The notes beneath the pieces were generated by a model that was not told where the DNA came from, ran no database searches, and was given only the letters and a program-made list of their open reading frames with translations. A stretch of 64,000 nt of DNA from Thermoflexus sp. (GTDB lineage: Bacteria; Chloroflexota; Anaerolineae; Aggregatilineales; Aggregatilineaceae), in NCBI GenBank assembly GCA_020724465.1, contig DYGX01000001.1:1-64000 (forward strand). Reading direction: 5' to 3'. The position numbers were made by a program, and so were the translations under genes. How positions within the stretch are numbered: the first letter of the stretch is position 1; each line of letters opens with the position of its first letter. This document shows, one piece after another, positions 17,100 to 24,694 of this stretch.

Positions 17100-18017
17100 A
17101 TGGTTGCCTCTTTTCGTGCGCGAGAGCAAGCGGCTCGGCGGGTTGTCCGGCCTGTCGGTGAGCGTTTTGCGCGCAGGGGTGTATTAGTGGTAAGCCGAAT
17201 GAACGGTATAGGATGGCGCGAGATGGAGCCAGGTACGGGACAGGGTGAGCAGGGGATTCCGGAAGTTCCCCTCGACGAATACGGCGAGCGGTATTTTCGG
17301 AGCTATAACTATGCCGACCGGCCGCTCGGCCGGTTCAGCATGTACTGGTTTGCCCGCCGCTATTACGCGGCGCTGGTCCGGCGCTATGCGCCGCCGGGCG
17401 ACAATCGCAAACTGCTGGAGCTGGGTTGCGGGCTGGGGCACCTGCTGGGGTTGCTGCAAGACGATTTTGCATGCGTGGGGATCGATATTGCCGAATACAG
17501 CATCGAGCAGTTGCGGCGCAACGCGCCGCGCGCTGTGGGCCGCGTGATGAGCGCCGCCGACCTGTCGCCGTTTGCGGATGGGGAGTTCAGCGCAGTGGTT
17601 GCGCTTCACCTTGTCGAGCACTTGCCCGATCCGCCGGACACGATGCGTCAGGTGAGCCGTATTTTGCAGCCGGGCGGGCTGCTGCTGCTCGCCACTCCTA
17701 ACCCGAACTACAGCCTGCGGCGCTTTAAGGACCCACGGACCGACGCGATCGGGAAGGACCCTACGCATATCAATGTGCATCCGCCGAAGCGCTGGCGTGC
17801 CTGGGTCGAAGAGCACGATTTCCGGGTTCTGCGTCACTTCGGCGACGGCCTGTGGGATGTGCCGTACCTGCCGGCGATCCCCAAGGCCGTGCAGTTCGGC
17901 TTGTTTGGGTTGCCGGCGCTGGTTCAGGTGATGACGCGCACGACGTTCACTCCCCTGAGCCTGGGTGTGAATCAGATCCTGATCGCGCGGAAGGTGACTG
18001 TGACGGGAGAAAGTTAG
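17100..18017 (+). CDS. Class I SAM-dependent methyltransferase
   Basis: A 305-residue Methyltransf_11-type protein. The SAM-binding motif LELGCGLGHLLGLL lies at about residues 105-118, followed by GIDIAEYSIEQL (motif II), ALHLVEHLPDP (motif IV region), and ILQPGGLLLLATPNP (post-motif). Such enzymes methylate small molecules, lipids or quinones; the substrate is unknown. ATG 17100 is chosen because AGGGAGG sits at 17086-17092. The first ~60 residues are Arg-rich and unlike the family, so an internal start near 17200-17223 remains possible. Its stop is one base before the SDR gene. Confidence 0.8.
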   Translation: MVASFRAREQAARRVVRPVGERFARRGVLVVSRMNGIGWREMEPGTGQGEQGIPEVPLDEYGERYFRSYNYADRPLGRFSMYWFARRYYAALVRRYAPPGDNRKLLELGCGLGHLLGLLQDDFACVGIDIAEYSIEQLRRNAPRAVGRVMSAADLSPFADGEFSAVVALHLVEHLPDPPDTMRQVSRILQPGGLLLLATPNPNYSLRRFKDPRTDAIGKDPTHINVHPPKRWRAWVEEHDFRVLRHFGDGLWDVPYLPAIPKAVQFGLFGLPALVQVMTRTTFTPLSLGVNQILIARKVTVTGES

Positions 18018-18018
18018 C

Positions 18019-18933
18019 ATGCGATTGGGCCGAGGCCTCGCTGTTGGTGGGTTGGTCGCGGGGGGATTGTACTGGCTGGCGCGCTACTTACGGCCTCAAC
18101 ATTCGACGTTGATCCTGCAGGACAAGGTAGTGCTGATCACCGGCGCGTCGACGGGGATTGGGCGCGCGCTGGCGTTTGCCTTCGCGCGGCGCGGCGCGCG
18201 GGTTGTGCTGGCCGCACGCAGCGCTGCGCGCCTGGAAGCGGTCCGGCGCGAGATCGAGCCGTATACCGGCGACGTGCTCGTGTGTCCGGCCGATCTCACG
18301 GATGAAACACAGCTTCAGTCTGTGGTTGATCGCACGCTGGAGCGTTTTGGGCGCGTCGACGTGCTGGTGAACAACGCCGGATACTGGCAGGGCGGGCGCC
18401 TGGTCGATCTTGACCCGGCGCGGATGGAGCAGGTTGTGCGGCTGAATCTGTGGGCGACCATGCGCCTGACCCAGTTGGTGCTGCCTACCATGCTGGCTCA
18501 ACACAGCGGCTACATTATGAACGTCGCCTCCGGTTTTGGCCGAGTGGCTGTGCCGATGGTCTCCACCTATGTTGCTACCAAGTTTGGCGTTGCGGGCTTC
18601 TCCGATTCGCTGCGCCGGGAACTGGGCGGCAGCGGCGTGCGCGTTACTCTGGTGCTTCCGGCCTGGACCAATACGGATTTTGTGCCGCCCGAGCGCGCCG
18701 AGGTGCTCCAGCGCTACGGGTTCCACATCGATAGCCCGGACGAGGTGGCGGAGCGTGCTATCGCGGCGCTCGTCGCCGGGCGCCACGAGGTTATTCTTGG
18801 AGGGCCGATCGCCCTGCTGGGTATATTTGTCGAACGCTACGTGCCGTTCCTGATGCGCCTGTACTGGCGGATCTTCATGACGCAGGAATGGCAGGATGCG
18901 ATGAGTGTGCCGGGCGGTGACGAAGCGCGTTAG
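18019..18933 (+). CDS. Membrane-anchored short-chain dehydrogenase/reductase
   Basis: A 304-residue classical SDR. It has the cofactor motif GASTGIG (42-48), NNAG (118-121), and the catalytic Ser171, Tyr184 and Lys188 (YVATK). An N-terminal hydrophobic stretch (about 5-20) and a hydrophobic C-terminal region around 258-285 suggest membrane association, as in DHRS7-like and lipid-acting SDRs. It follows the methyltransferase by one base, so both may act in one lipid or secondary pathway. Substrate unknown. Confidence 0.85.
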   Translation: MRLGRGLAVGGLVAGGLYWLARYLRPQHSTLILQDKVVLITGASTGIGRALAFAFARRGARVVLAARSAARLEAVRREIEPYTGDVLVCPADLTDETQLQSVVDRTLERFGRVDVLVNNAGYWQGGRLVDLDPARMEQVVRLNLWATMRLTQLVLPTMLAQHSGYIMNVASGFGRVAVPMVSTYVATKFGVAGFSDSLRRELGGSGVRVTLVLPAWTNTDFVPPERAEVLQRYGFHIDSPDEVAERAIAALVAGRHEVILGGPIALLGIFVERYVPFLMRLYWRIFMTQEWQDAMSVPGGDEAR

Positions 18934-18937
18934 CGCG

Positions 18938-19453
18938 CTACCTACGGCGGGGTAGGCGGCCCGTCCGCCAGGCGTCGAGCATCGTGCGGGTGCTGTCAAA
19001 GGCCAGCTCTGGCAGCGGGTCGTCCTTGCCAAACCATCCAAGCGCCTCGACGTCGTCCAGCGGGTGCGGCGTGCCGTCGATGATGCGCCCGGCATAGATG
19101 ATCACAATCGACGCGCCGAATTCGGTTGCCCCGCCCTGCACATCGAGCAGTCCGGTGATGGCGACCGTCAGCCCGGTTTCTTCGCGCACCTCGCGCGCAG
19201 CGGCTTCGGCGGGATGCTCTCCGTAGTCGATGTAGCCTGCGGGCAGCGCCCATTTGCCGCGCTCAGGATTGACTGCCCGGCGGACCAGAAGCACCTTGCC
19301 CTCATGCTCGACGAACACCACGGCGGCCACTTTGGGGTCGTCAAAGTGGATATATCCACACGCCGGGCAGGTGCGCCGCATCTTGCCGAAACGCTCCGCC
19401 TCGATCAGCGGCGCGCCGCATACCTGGCAGAAGTTCACTGGGGGACGCTGCAT
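18938..19453 (-). CDS. Nudix hydrolase with N-terminal zinc ribbon
   Basis: A 171-residue protein with a CX2C...CX2C zinc ribbon at about residues 9-35 (FCQVCG, TCPACG) followed by a Nudix domain. The Nudix box reads GYIDYGEHPAEAAAREVREE plus TGL at about residues 72-94, with all catalytic acids. The architecture resembles NudC/NADH pyrophosphatase relatives and ADP-ribose pyrophosphatases, but substrate cannot be fixed. ATG 19453 overlaps the anti-sigma stop by one base (TGATG), so it is translationally coupled to it. The upstream extension in the frame lies inside the anti-sigma gene and is rejected. Confidence 0.88.
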   Translation of the reverse strand: MQRPPVNFCQVCGAPLIEAERFGKMRRTCPACGYIHFDDPKVAAVVFVEHEGKVLLVRRAVNPERGKWALPAGYIDYGEHPAEAAAREVREETGLTVAITGLLDVQGGATEFGASIVIIYAGRIIDGTPHPLDDVEALGWFGKDDPLPELAFDSTRTMLDAWRTGRLPRRR

Positions 19454-20433
19454 CACAACCCTGCCTGACGCCGGCCGATGACCAGCAGCGCCAGCGAGAG
19501 CGCCAACCCGGCGGCCCCGACGCCGATCAACCACCATCCCGGTTCGTCTCGCGAAGCCGCGATGCGCTCGGCTTCGTCCCTGTCGAGACCCGGCTCAAAA
19601 GCCTCGGCGGTAGGTGTGGGCGGTGGCGTCGTGCTGGCAACCGGCGACCCGGTGGGGCTGAACGCGAAACGGTCGCGACCGGCCCCGGCGGAATCTTCCG
19701 CATCTTCCTCGGCGGTCTGACCGGCAGCCACCTCACCACCAAACGCTTCGGGCGCGGGAACGCCCTCGCCGAAGAGTGCCTCGGGTGGTATCGAATCGGG
19801 CGAGAGTGTGATCGGGAACTCATCCGCCAGGCCGCCCGCAAACGTCTCTGCTTCAGCGCCGCGCGCCGAGGTCATGGGCGCGGAAAGCTGGGGAGCGGCC
19901 AGCGGCGCGGGGGGCGGCTCTACCGGAGCTTCGGGCGGCGCAATGGCGATCTCGGCAGCGCCATCCGCTCCGGCGGTGGGGAGTGAAATCGGCTCAGGCG
20001 AGGCAAGGGTGGGGGTGGGCAGAATCGCCGCCGCTTCACCTGTCGGCGCGGATGCGTCCGGCTCAGCCAGCTTTTGTGCGGGCTGGCGCTCGCCTGATCC
20101 CAACAGCAGACCCAGCGCGATCAGAATGACCGACGCCGCCATGCCCAGCGCACCGGACCACCGGAGCGCTGCCGCGAAACCGAGCCGCTGCCACCATCCC
20201 GCGCGACGGCCGTAAACAGCAGGATCAAGCGTAAAGTCACGCGGCGCTTTCAGCGGGGGAAGTGCGTGCAGCAGGCGAACGGTCGCGCGCAGCTCGTCCA
20301 GCGTGCGGCGCAGATCGCTCTCGGCGGCCAGCCGCTGCTCCAACGCAGCACGATCGGTCTCGCTCAGCTCGCCGTCGAGATAGGCAGAGAGCAGTTCCAG
20401 ATCGCGCTCAGAGAGGGTCGGATGGGTGGACAT
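19453..20433 (-). CDS. Anti-sigma factor with two membrane segments and a Pro/Ala-rich external region
   Basis: A 326-residue protein partner of the adjacent ECF sigma factor. Residues ~10-55 form an anti-sigma zinc-finger-type helical domain (LLSAYLDGELSETDRAALEQ) but lack the HX3CX2C zinc residues. One membrane helix is at about 93-113 and a second at about 298-320, with ~185 low-complexity residues rich in Pro, Ala and acidic residues between them. This would place the linker outside the cell as a possible sensor or proteolysis target. It lies 38 bases downstream of the sigma gene. Confidence 0.8.
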   Translation of the reverse strand: MSTHPTLSERDLELLSAYLDGELSETDRAALEQRLAAESDLRRTLDELRATVRLLHALPPLKAPRDFTLDPAVYGRRAGWWQRLGFAAALRWSGALGMAASVILIALGLLLGSGERQPAQKLAEPDASAPTGEAAAILPTPTLASPEPISLPTAGADGAAEIAIAPPEAPVEPPPAPLAAPQLSAPMTSARGAEAETFAGGLADEFPITLSPDSIPPEALFGEGVPAPEAFGGEVAAGQTAEEDAEDSAGAGRDRFAFSPTGSPVASTTPPPTPTAEAFEPGLDRDEAERIAASRDEPGWWLIGVGAAGLALSLALLVIGRRQAGL

Positions 20434-20471
20434 CGTTCGGCAAAATCCCGCGTGCGCAGCGGCACAGACAA

Positions 20472-21074
20472 TCAGCGTTCTTCATCCAACAGACGATACT
20501 CCGCCGGCAAAAGTTCCCCTATGCCGCGCAGACAGTCGCGCAGGCGGCCCCGCGCCCGGCTCAAGCGCGACTTGACCGTTCCAACCGGCAGCGCCGTGAT
20601 CGTGGCGATCTCGGCATAGGGATATTCCTCCACATCAGCCAGCACAGCAATCACACGCTGCTCTTCGGGCAGGGCGCCGAGGCAGTCCTGAATGGCGGCA
20701 TTAAGCTCGGCCTGCTGCACGGCCGCTTCGGGTGTGACCGGGGACGCCGACAGGCCCAACATCTCCGGCTCAAAGCCATCTTCGGTCAGGCGGTCCAGTG
20801 ACGCAGCCGGGCGGCGCTTGGCCCGCCGCAGCTCATCGTAACACGCGTTGGTCACGATGCGCAGCAGCCAGGGTTTGAAGTGCTCGCCCCGGAACTGGTG
20901 CAGCTTCCGGAACGCGGCGATGAAGGCTTCCTGAGTGACGTCGCTGGCCGATGCTGCGTTCCCGGTGATGCGGTAGGCAACGGTATAGACCAGGTCCTGA
21001 TAGCGCAGCACCAGCCGGTTGAATGCCTCAACGTCACCGCGCCGCGCGGCTGTGATGAGCGTGTCCTCGTCCAT
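20472..21074 (-). CDS. ECF-type RNA polymerase sigma factor
   Basis: A 200-residue sigma-70 family protein with only regions 2 and 4. Region 2 reads FNRLVLRYQDLVYTVAYRIT then DVTQEAFIAAFRKLHQF at about residues 18-63; region 4 reads ALPEEQRVIAVLADVEEY then YAEIATITALPVGTVKSRLS at about 134-172. It is the first gene of a three-gene minus-strand unit with the anti-sigma factor and Nudix hydrolase, divergent from tRNA-Leu. Its regulon is unknown. Confidence 0.92.
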   Translation of the reverse strand: MDEDTLITAARRGDVEAFNRLVLRYQDLVYTVAYRITGNAASASDVTQEAFIAAFRKLHQFRGEHFKPWLLRIVTNACYDELRRAKRRPAASLDRLTEDGFEPEMLGLSASPVTPEAAVQQAELNAAIQDCLGALPEEQRVIAVLADVEEYPYAEIATITALPVGTVKSRLSRARGRLRDCLRGIGELLPAEYRLLDEER

Positions 21075-21080
21075 GCGTCC

Positions 21081-21109
21081 TGTATCTGTTCTACGCGGCA
21101 GAACGTCAA
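21081..21109 (-). promoter_or_regulatory. Promoter of the ECF sigma operon
   Basis: On the minus strand TTGACG (21109-21104) is followed after 17 bases by GATACA (21086-21081), just upstream of the sigma start at 21074. The leader would be nearly absent, so the assignment is tentative; the gene may instead use an ECF-type promoter that cannot be recognised here. The -35 lies back to back with the tRNA promoter. Confidence 0.35.
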
Positions 21110-21116
21110 ATGCGCA

Positions 21117-21145
21117 TTGACGGAAGCCTCAAAAATCACTATACT
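21117..21145 (+). promoter_or_regulatory. Promoter of tRNA-Leu
   Basis: TTGACG (21117-21122), 17 bases, then TATACT (21140-21145). The predicted start near 21152 leaves a very short leader to the tRNA at 21160. It is a near-consensus housekeeping promoter. Confidence 0.75.
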
Positions 21146-21159
21146 ACCAGTCGCAACCA

Positions 21160-21244
<85 letters not shown>

Positions 21245-21252
21245 AGGCATTC

Positions 21253-21285
21253 AAAAGCCGGGTCGCTTGGCGCGCCCGGCTTTTT
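21253..21285 (+). terminator. Intrinsic terminator after tRNA-Leu
   Basis: AAAAGCCGGG (21253-21262) pairs with CCCGGCTTTT (21275-21284), with the T run at 21281-21285. It ends the single-gene tRNA transcript. Confidence 0.85.
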
Positions 21286-21376
21286 GGCTGGGCTTGTGCA
21301 GATCAGTATTTGTGCGATCCGCGCGCTTCAGATTATAACAGGTGCTGTTCCCGAGATCGAGAAAGCTGGCCGGGTT

Positions 21377-21772
21377 ATGTCAAAGCAATCCCTTGGCTCG
21401 CTGTTAATCGGCATGCTGATCGGCGTCGCTGTGGGGGTTTACCTGGGCTGGGTGCAGTTCCCCGTCGAGTACACCAACAGCTCGATGCAGGCTCTGGCGC
21501 CGCGCTATCAGGACGAGTATACGGTCATGGTGTCGGAAGGTTTCCTGGTCGACCGCGACATCAATGCGGCGTTGCAGCGCCTGGCCGTGCTTGGGAAGGA
21601 AAACACACCGGACTACGTGCAGGACCTGACCGAGCGCTACATCAGCCAGAGCAACTTCCCGGCCATACCGAGCATGGTTGCCCTATCCGAGGCGATGGGG
21701 CGCCTGACCCCGCTGATGGAAGTGTACCGGCTTCCCCCGGCTCCCACCCCCACGCCGTTCCCGGCACAGTGA
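21377..21772 (+). CDS. Membrane-anchored conserved hypothetical protein (paralogue of the next gene)
   Basis: A 131-residue protein with one N-terminal membrane helix (about residues 7-26, LGSLLIGMLIGVAVGVYLGW), an external helical domain, and a Pro/Thr tail (PPAPTPTPFP). It aligns by eye with the N-terminal ~85 residues of the following gene: a membrane anchor, an aromatic-W..P..E..N segment, and an ALQRLAVL/AFDRLRAV helix. Function unknown. ATG 21377 is chosen over the open upstream frame because that would run into the tRNA terminator. Its stop overlaps a possible GTG start of the next gene. Confidence 0.7.
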   Translation: MSKQSLGSLLIGMLIGVAVGVYLGWVQFPVEYTNSSMQALAPRYQDEYTVMVSEGFLVDRDINAALQRLAVLGKENTPDYVQDLTERYISQSNFPAIPSMVALSEAMGRLTPLMEVYRLPPAPTPTPFPAQ

Positions 21773-21777
21773 CAGCT

Positions 21778-22665
21778 ATGGCGCGTTCCCCTCGTGCTCG
21801 TAATGGCATCCGGTGGCTGGCCCTGCTCATTGGGCTGGTGCTGGGGATCGGTGCTGGGCTGTTATACACGTGGGAGATCGACCCGGTCATCGAACTCAAT
21901 ACGGCGCCCTGGCAGTTGAACCCGGCGGCGCGCGAAAACTACGTCATCGCGATCGCGCTGAGTTACGCGCGCAACCAGGACTTGACGCTGGCTTTTGACC
22001 GCCTGCGTGCCGTCGCGCCGGATCGGAATGTCTGGCAGCTTGTCGCCGATATTGCCTGCGAGCGCCACCGCTCGATCCAGATTGCCAGCAACAGCGACAT
22101 CATTGTGATGCGGGCGCTTGAGCAGCTCTATCGCTCTCAGGGTGCCACTGGCTGCGCTGACGGGCAATACCCCACGCCTGCCCCGATTGTGTTCATGACC
22201 CCGACTCCCACTTCGACCCCGATCGTGCCGGTTGGTCCGCAGGCCACGAAGACCCCGACCCCGGACCTGCCAACACCGACCGTGCCACCGCCGGTTGCGA
22301 CCACGCCACCGACGTCGGATCGCTTCATTCTGGCGCGCGTTCAGAGCTTCTGCGACGCGCAACTCGACGGTGTGATCGAGGTGCGCGTCTTCGATGCGCG
22401 CGGGCAAGGGCTGCGCGGGGTGCCAGTGCAGATCTCGTGGGGCGGGGGGCAACGGGAGCAGTTCTACACCGGGCTGAAACCGGGCCGCGAACCGGGATAT
22501 GCTGATTTTCTGATGGAGCGCGGGCGCTCGTACCAGGTCAGCGTCCCCGGCTTGGTTTCCGAGCCGCGCAGCATCGAGGCGATCCCCTGCGAGGCGCAGC
22601 GCGACGGCCAGACGGTGACCGTCACCACTTCGTACTGGATTAACTTCCAGCAGCAGGCGAACTGA
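21778..22665 (+). CDS. Membrane-anchored hypothetical protein with Pro/Thr linker and Ig-like C-terminal domain
   Basis: A 295-residue protein: membrane helix at about 12-33, a helical external domain to about 125 homologous to the preceding gene, a Pro/Thr-rich linker of about 55 residues (PTPTSTPIVP and similar), then a beta-rich domain (about 190-285) with GVIEVRVFDARGQGLRGVPV, like carboxypeptidase-regulatory or Ig-like folds, containing two Cys that could form a disulfide. Probably an exported, cell-surface protein; function unknown. An alternative GTG start at 21769 adds three residues. The frame stays open upstream across the tRNA, which is not coding. Confidence 0.75.
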   Translation: MARSPRARNGIRWLALLIGLVLGIGAGLLYTWEIDPVIELNTAPWQLNPAARENYVIAIALSYARNQDLTLAFDRLRAVAPDRNVWQLVADIACERHRSIQIASNSDIIVMRALEQLYRSQGATGCADGQYPTPAPIVFMTPTPTSTPIVPVGPQATKTPTPDLPTPTVPPPVATTPPTSDRFILARVQSFCDAQLDGVIEVRVFDARGQGLRGVPVQISWGGGQREQFYTGLKPGREPGYADFLMERGRSYQVSVPGLVSEPRSIEAIPCEAQRDGQTVTVTTSYWINFQQQAN

Positions 22666-22684
22666 TCTGGGCTGAGGACGCACA

Positions 22685-22711
22685 GGGCGGCACCAATTAG
22701 AGGCACCGCCC
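22685..22711. terminator. Possible bidirectional terminator hairpin between convergent genes
   Basis: GGGCGG (22685-22690) pairs with CCGCCC (22706-22711), with a further CC/GG pair inside. It lies between a plus-strand and a minus-strand gene that converge. The T content after the stem is low on both strands, so efficiency is uncertain. Confidence 0.35.
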
Positions 22712-22741
22712 GTGTTTGCACCGCTCCGCGCGCGAAATCGC

Positions 22742-24439
22742 TCAGCCGGGCTGAGCCGTCGTGTCGATCACCCACAGATCGTAGCGCGCGGGGCCAACCG
22801 GGTTAACCTGTGTCAGCCATGGCTGCTGGAGCCAGGCGCGCGTCATAACATAGAGCGGCGCGACCGGAAAGCTGCCCTGTGGACCAAAGAACACCGCTTC
22901 GGCCTGAGCCAGCAGCGCCGCCCGTGCTGAGTCCTCGGATGCGACAGCGGCGCGATCCAGCAGCTCGTCGACCGGGCCGCACTCGCGACCCGGCTGGATG
23001 TAGCCGTAACGGCAGTGAAGCGCGTCGTTGATCCACGCCATGCCGTCGGGGTAATCCGCATTCCAGGTGGCGATCCAGATGTGCGACCGCGTGACCTTCT
23101 CCACATCATACGTGTTGTGGCTCAGCTCAATGAGCAGTGTGCGCGGCAGTGGGCGCACTTCGAAAAGCTGCGCGCTGCAGCCCAGGTGATCGGCCCACTG
23201 CTGAATCACCGCCTCGCCGAGTCGCGTCCAGATCTCGGCCTCATCCGGCACGAGCACCAGCAGCTTTTCGGGAATACCTGCGCAGTTTTCATAGCCGGCC
23301 TCCGCCAGAGCCTGCCGGGCACGTGCCGGGTCAAATACATACCCCTCGAATTCGGGCTGGGCGACGTTGCCGGGCGGCGTGAACTGCGTCAACGCCTGCG
23401 CGTGGTCCCCGAAAAGCTGGCGAACCAGCGCCTCGCGATCCAGCGCGAGCGCAAGCGCCCGGCGGCCTGCCTCGCTATCGACGACCGCGCGGTCGTGCGA
23501 GAATCCGAGCATCAGCACGGGCGCATCCGGGGCGACGCGGACGAGATCCGGTGTGCTCCCCTGCGCCTGCTCCAGTTGATCCCCATCCAGCGCCACCCAG
23601 TCGTAAGCGGCGCGCTGGGCAGGGGTGGCACTGAAGCTGATTTCAATTTCGGCTATGTTGCCGGGCAACGGCTCCGGCCAGTAAGGGTTGCGGACCAGGG
23701 TCATGCGGGATGCCGATCGCTCGCGCACGGCGAACGGCCCGTTGGTCATCAGCGGGACGCTGGCTGCCCATTCGCCCGAGTCGGCGATGGCTTCACGCGG
23801 AACAGGCCGGTAGTCACGCGTGCTGGTGAGCGTCAGGAAATAGCTGGTTGGGAAGAGCAGATCAATTTCGAGCGTGGTTGGGCCGGTGGCGCGGACGCCG
23901 ATCTCCCGCGCGATAAACAGGTCGTTGACCACTTCTGGAAAGGCCCGCGCGACAGTCTGACAGCCCCGGATTGCCATCAGATTCGCCGTCAGGGGCGAGG
24001 GGCGCAGCGGGTCGCACGCGCGCTGAATGGCGTACACAAAGTCGCCCGCCACAACCGGACGCACCGCCACGACGGCGTCCTGCGCGTCGTCGTAGCGTAC
24101 CCAGGCGATGTCCTGGCGAAGCTCAAAGGTCCACGTCAGCCCGTCCGGACTGACGCTCCAGGACTCGGCGAGCGCCGGCTCGATCGTTTGCGTTTCGGGG
24201 TTGAAGCGGGTCAACCCGACGTAGAGATTTTCAACCAGATCGCGCGCGGCATGGTCAAAGCGCGATACGAGAATCGGATCAAGGGTGGCGGGCGCCTGCA
24301 TGGCGAGCCGCAGGGTCGCTCCCGAATCGCTCTGGAGTGGGGGGGCGGCAAGCCCGGCCAGCGGGTTGTTGAACAGCAGCACGACGCTCAAAGTCAGGAC
24401 AGCCACAACCGGTCGAACCAGCAGAGACAGACGCTGCAT
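22742..24439 (-). CDS. ABC-type peptide/nickel solute-binding protein (SBP_bac_5 family)
   Basis: A 565-residue extracytoplasmic binding protein of the OppA/DppA type, which captures oligopeptides or other solutes for an ABC importer. An N-terminal signal peptide (about 1-32, hydrophobic LTLSVVLLFNNPLAGLA) is followed by the family pattern LDPILVSRFDHAARDLVENL, then PALAESWSVSPDGLTWTFEL, characteristic of cluster C binding proteins. ATG 24439 has GAGGA upstream. No permease or ATPase genes lie nearby, so it is an orphan here. No lipobox Cys is visible after the signal. Confidence 0.88.
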   Translation of the reverse strand: MQRLSLLVRPVVAVLTLSVVLLFNNPLAGLAAPPLQSDSGATLRLAMQAPATLDPILVSRFDHAARDLVENLYVGLTRFNPETQTIEPALAESWSVSPDGLTWTFELRQDIAWVRYDDAQDAVVAVRPVVAGDFVYAIQRACDPLRPSPLTANLMAIRGCQTVARAFPEVVNDLFIAREIGVRATGPTTLEIDLLFPTSYFLTLTSTRDYRPVPREAIADSGEWAASVPLMTNGPFAVRERSASRMTLVRNPYWPEPLPGNIAEIEISFSATPAQRAAYDWVALDGDQLEQAQGSTPDLVRVAPDAPVLMLGFSHDRAVVDSEAGRRALALALDREALVRQLFGDHAQALTQFTPPGNVAQPEFEGYVFDPARARQALAEAGYENCAGIPEKLLVLVPDEAEIWTRLGEAVIQQWADHLGCSAQLFEVRPLPRTLLIELSHNTYDVEKVTRSHIWIATWNADYPDGMAWINDALHCRYGYIQPGRECGPVDELLDRAAVASEDSARAALLAQAEAVFFGPQGSFPVAPLYVMTRAWLQQPWLTQVNPVGPARYDLWVIDTTAQPG

Positions 24440-24694
24440 CGGGTTTCCTCGCAAGTACACGATCACGATGAATCACAGGACTGCGGCAAAAGCGCGGCTA
24501 TTGTAGCGCAAGACCGGGGCGATTACCCAACGGCCACCCGGCGCTTAGCTCGTCACGCCGCAAAGAGGTTCGCGCCAAACATTAGCAGCGCCCCGGCCGC
24601 GTCGACCAGCACGAACACGAGCGCTCGCGCAGGCGCTCCCCGTCGCCGGGCGTGCCGCCCAATCGGGCGAGCGGACACGTCGCGCTGGCGCGAG
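24440..24694. other. Intergenic stretch with no assigned gene
   Basis: About 255 bases between two minus-strand genes. A TACAAT element on the minus strand near 24505-24500 could be the -10 of the binding-protein promoter, but no good -35 is spaced to it. A minus-strand frame ending at 24553 encodes a hydrophobic stretch (LVFVLVDAAGALLMFGANLF) that could be the shifted C-terminus of the upstream gene. No RNA gene is apparent. Confidence 0.4.

Noticed and set aside
15885-17129. A 414-codon minus-strand frame opposite nuoN
   Set aside because: Arg/His/Gln-rich antisense frame without motif; rejected as shadow.
22665-22742. Strong bidirectional terminator
   Set aside because: The stem is only six bases with a weak T run, so it is listed with low confidence rather than as a finding.
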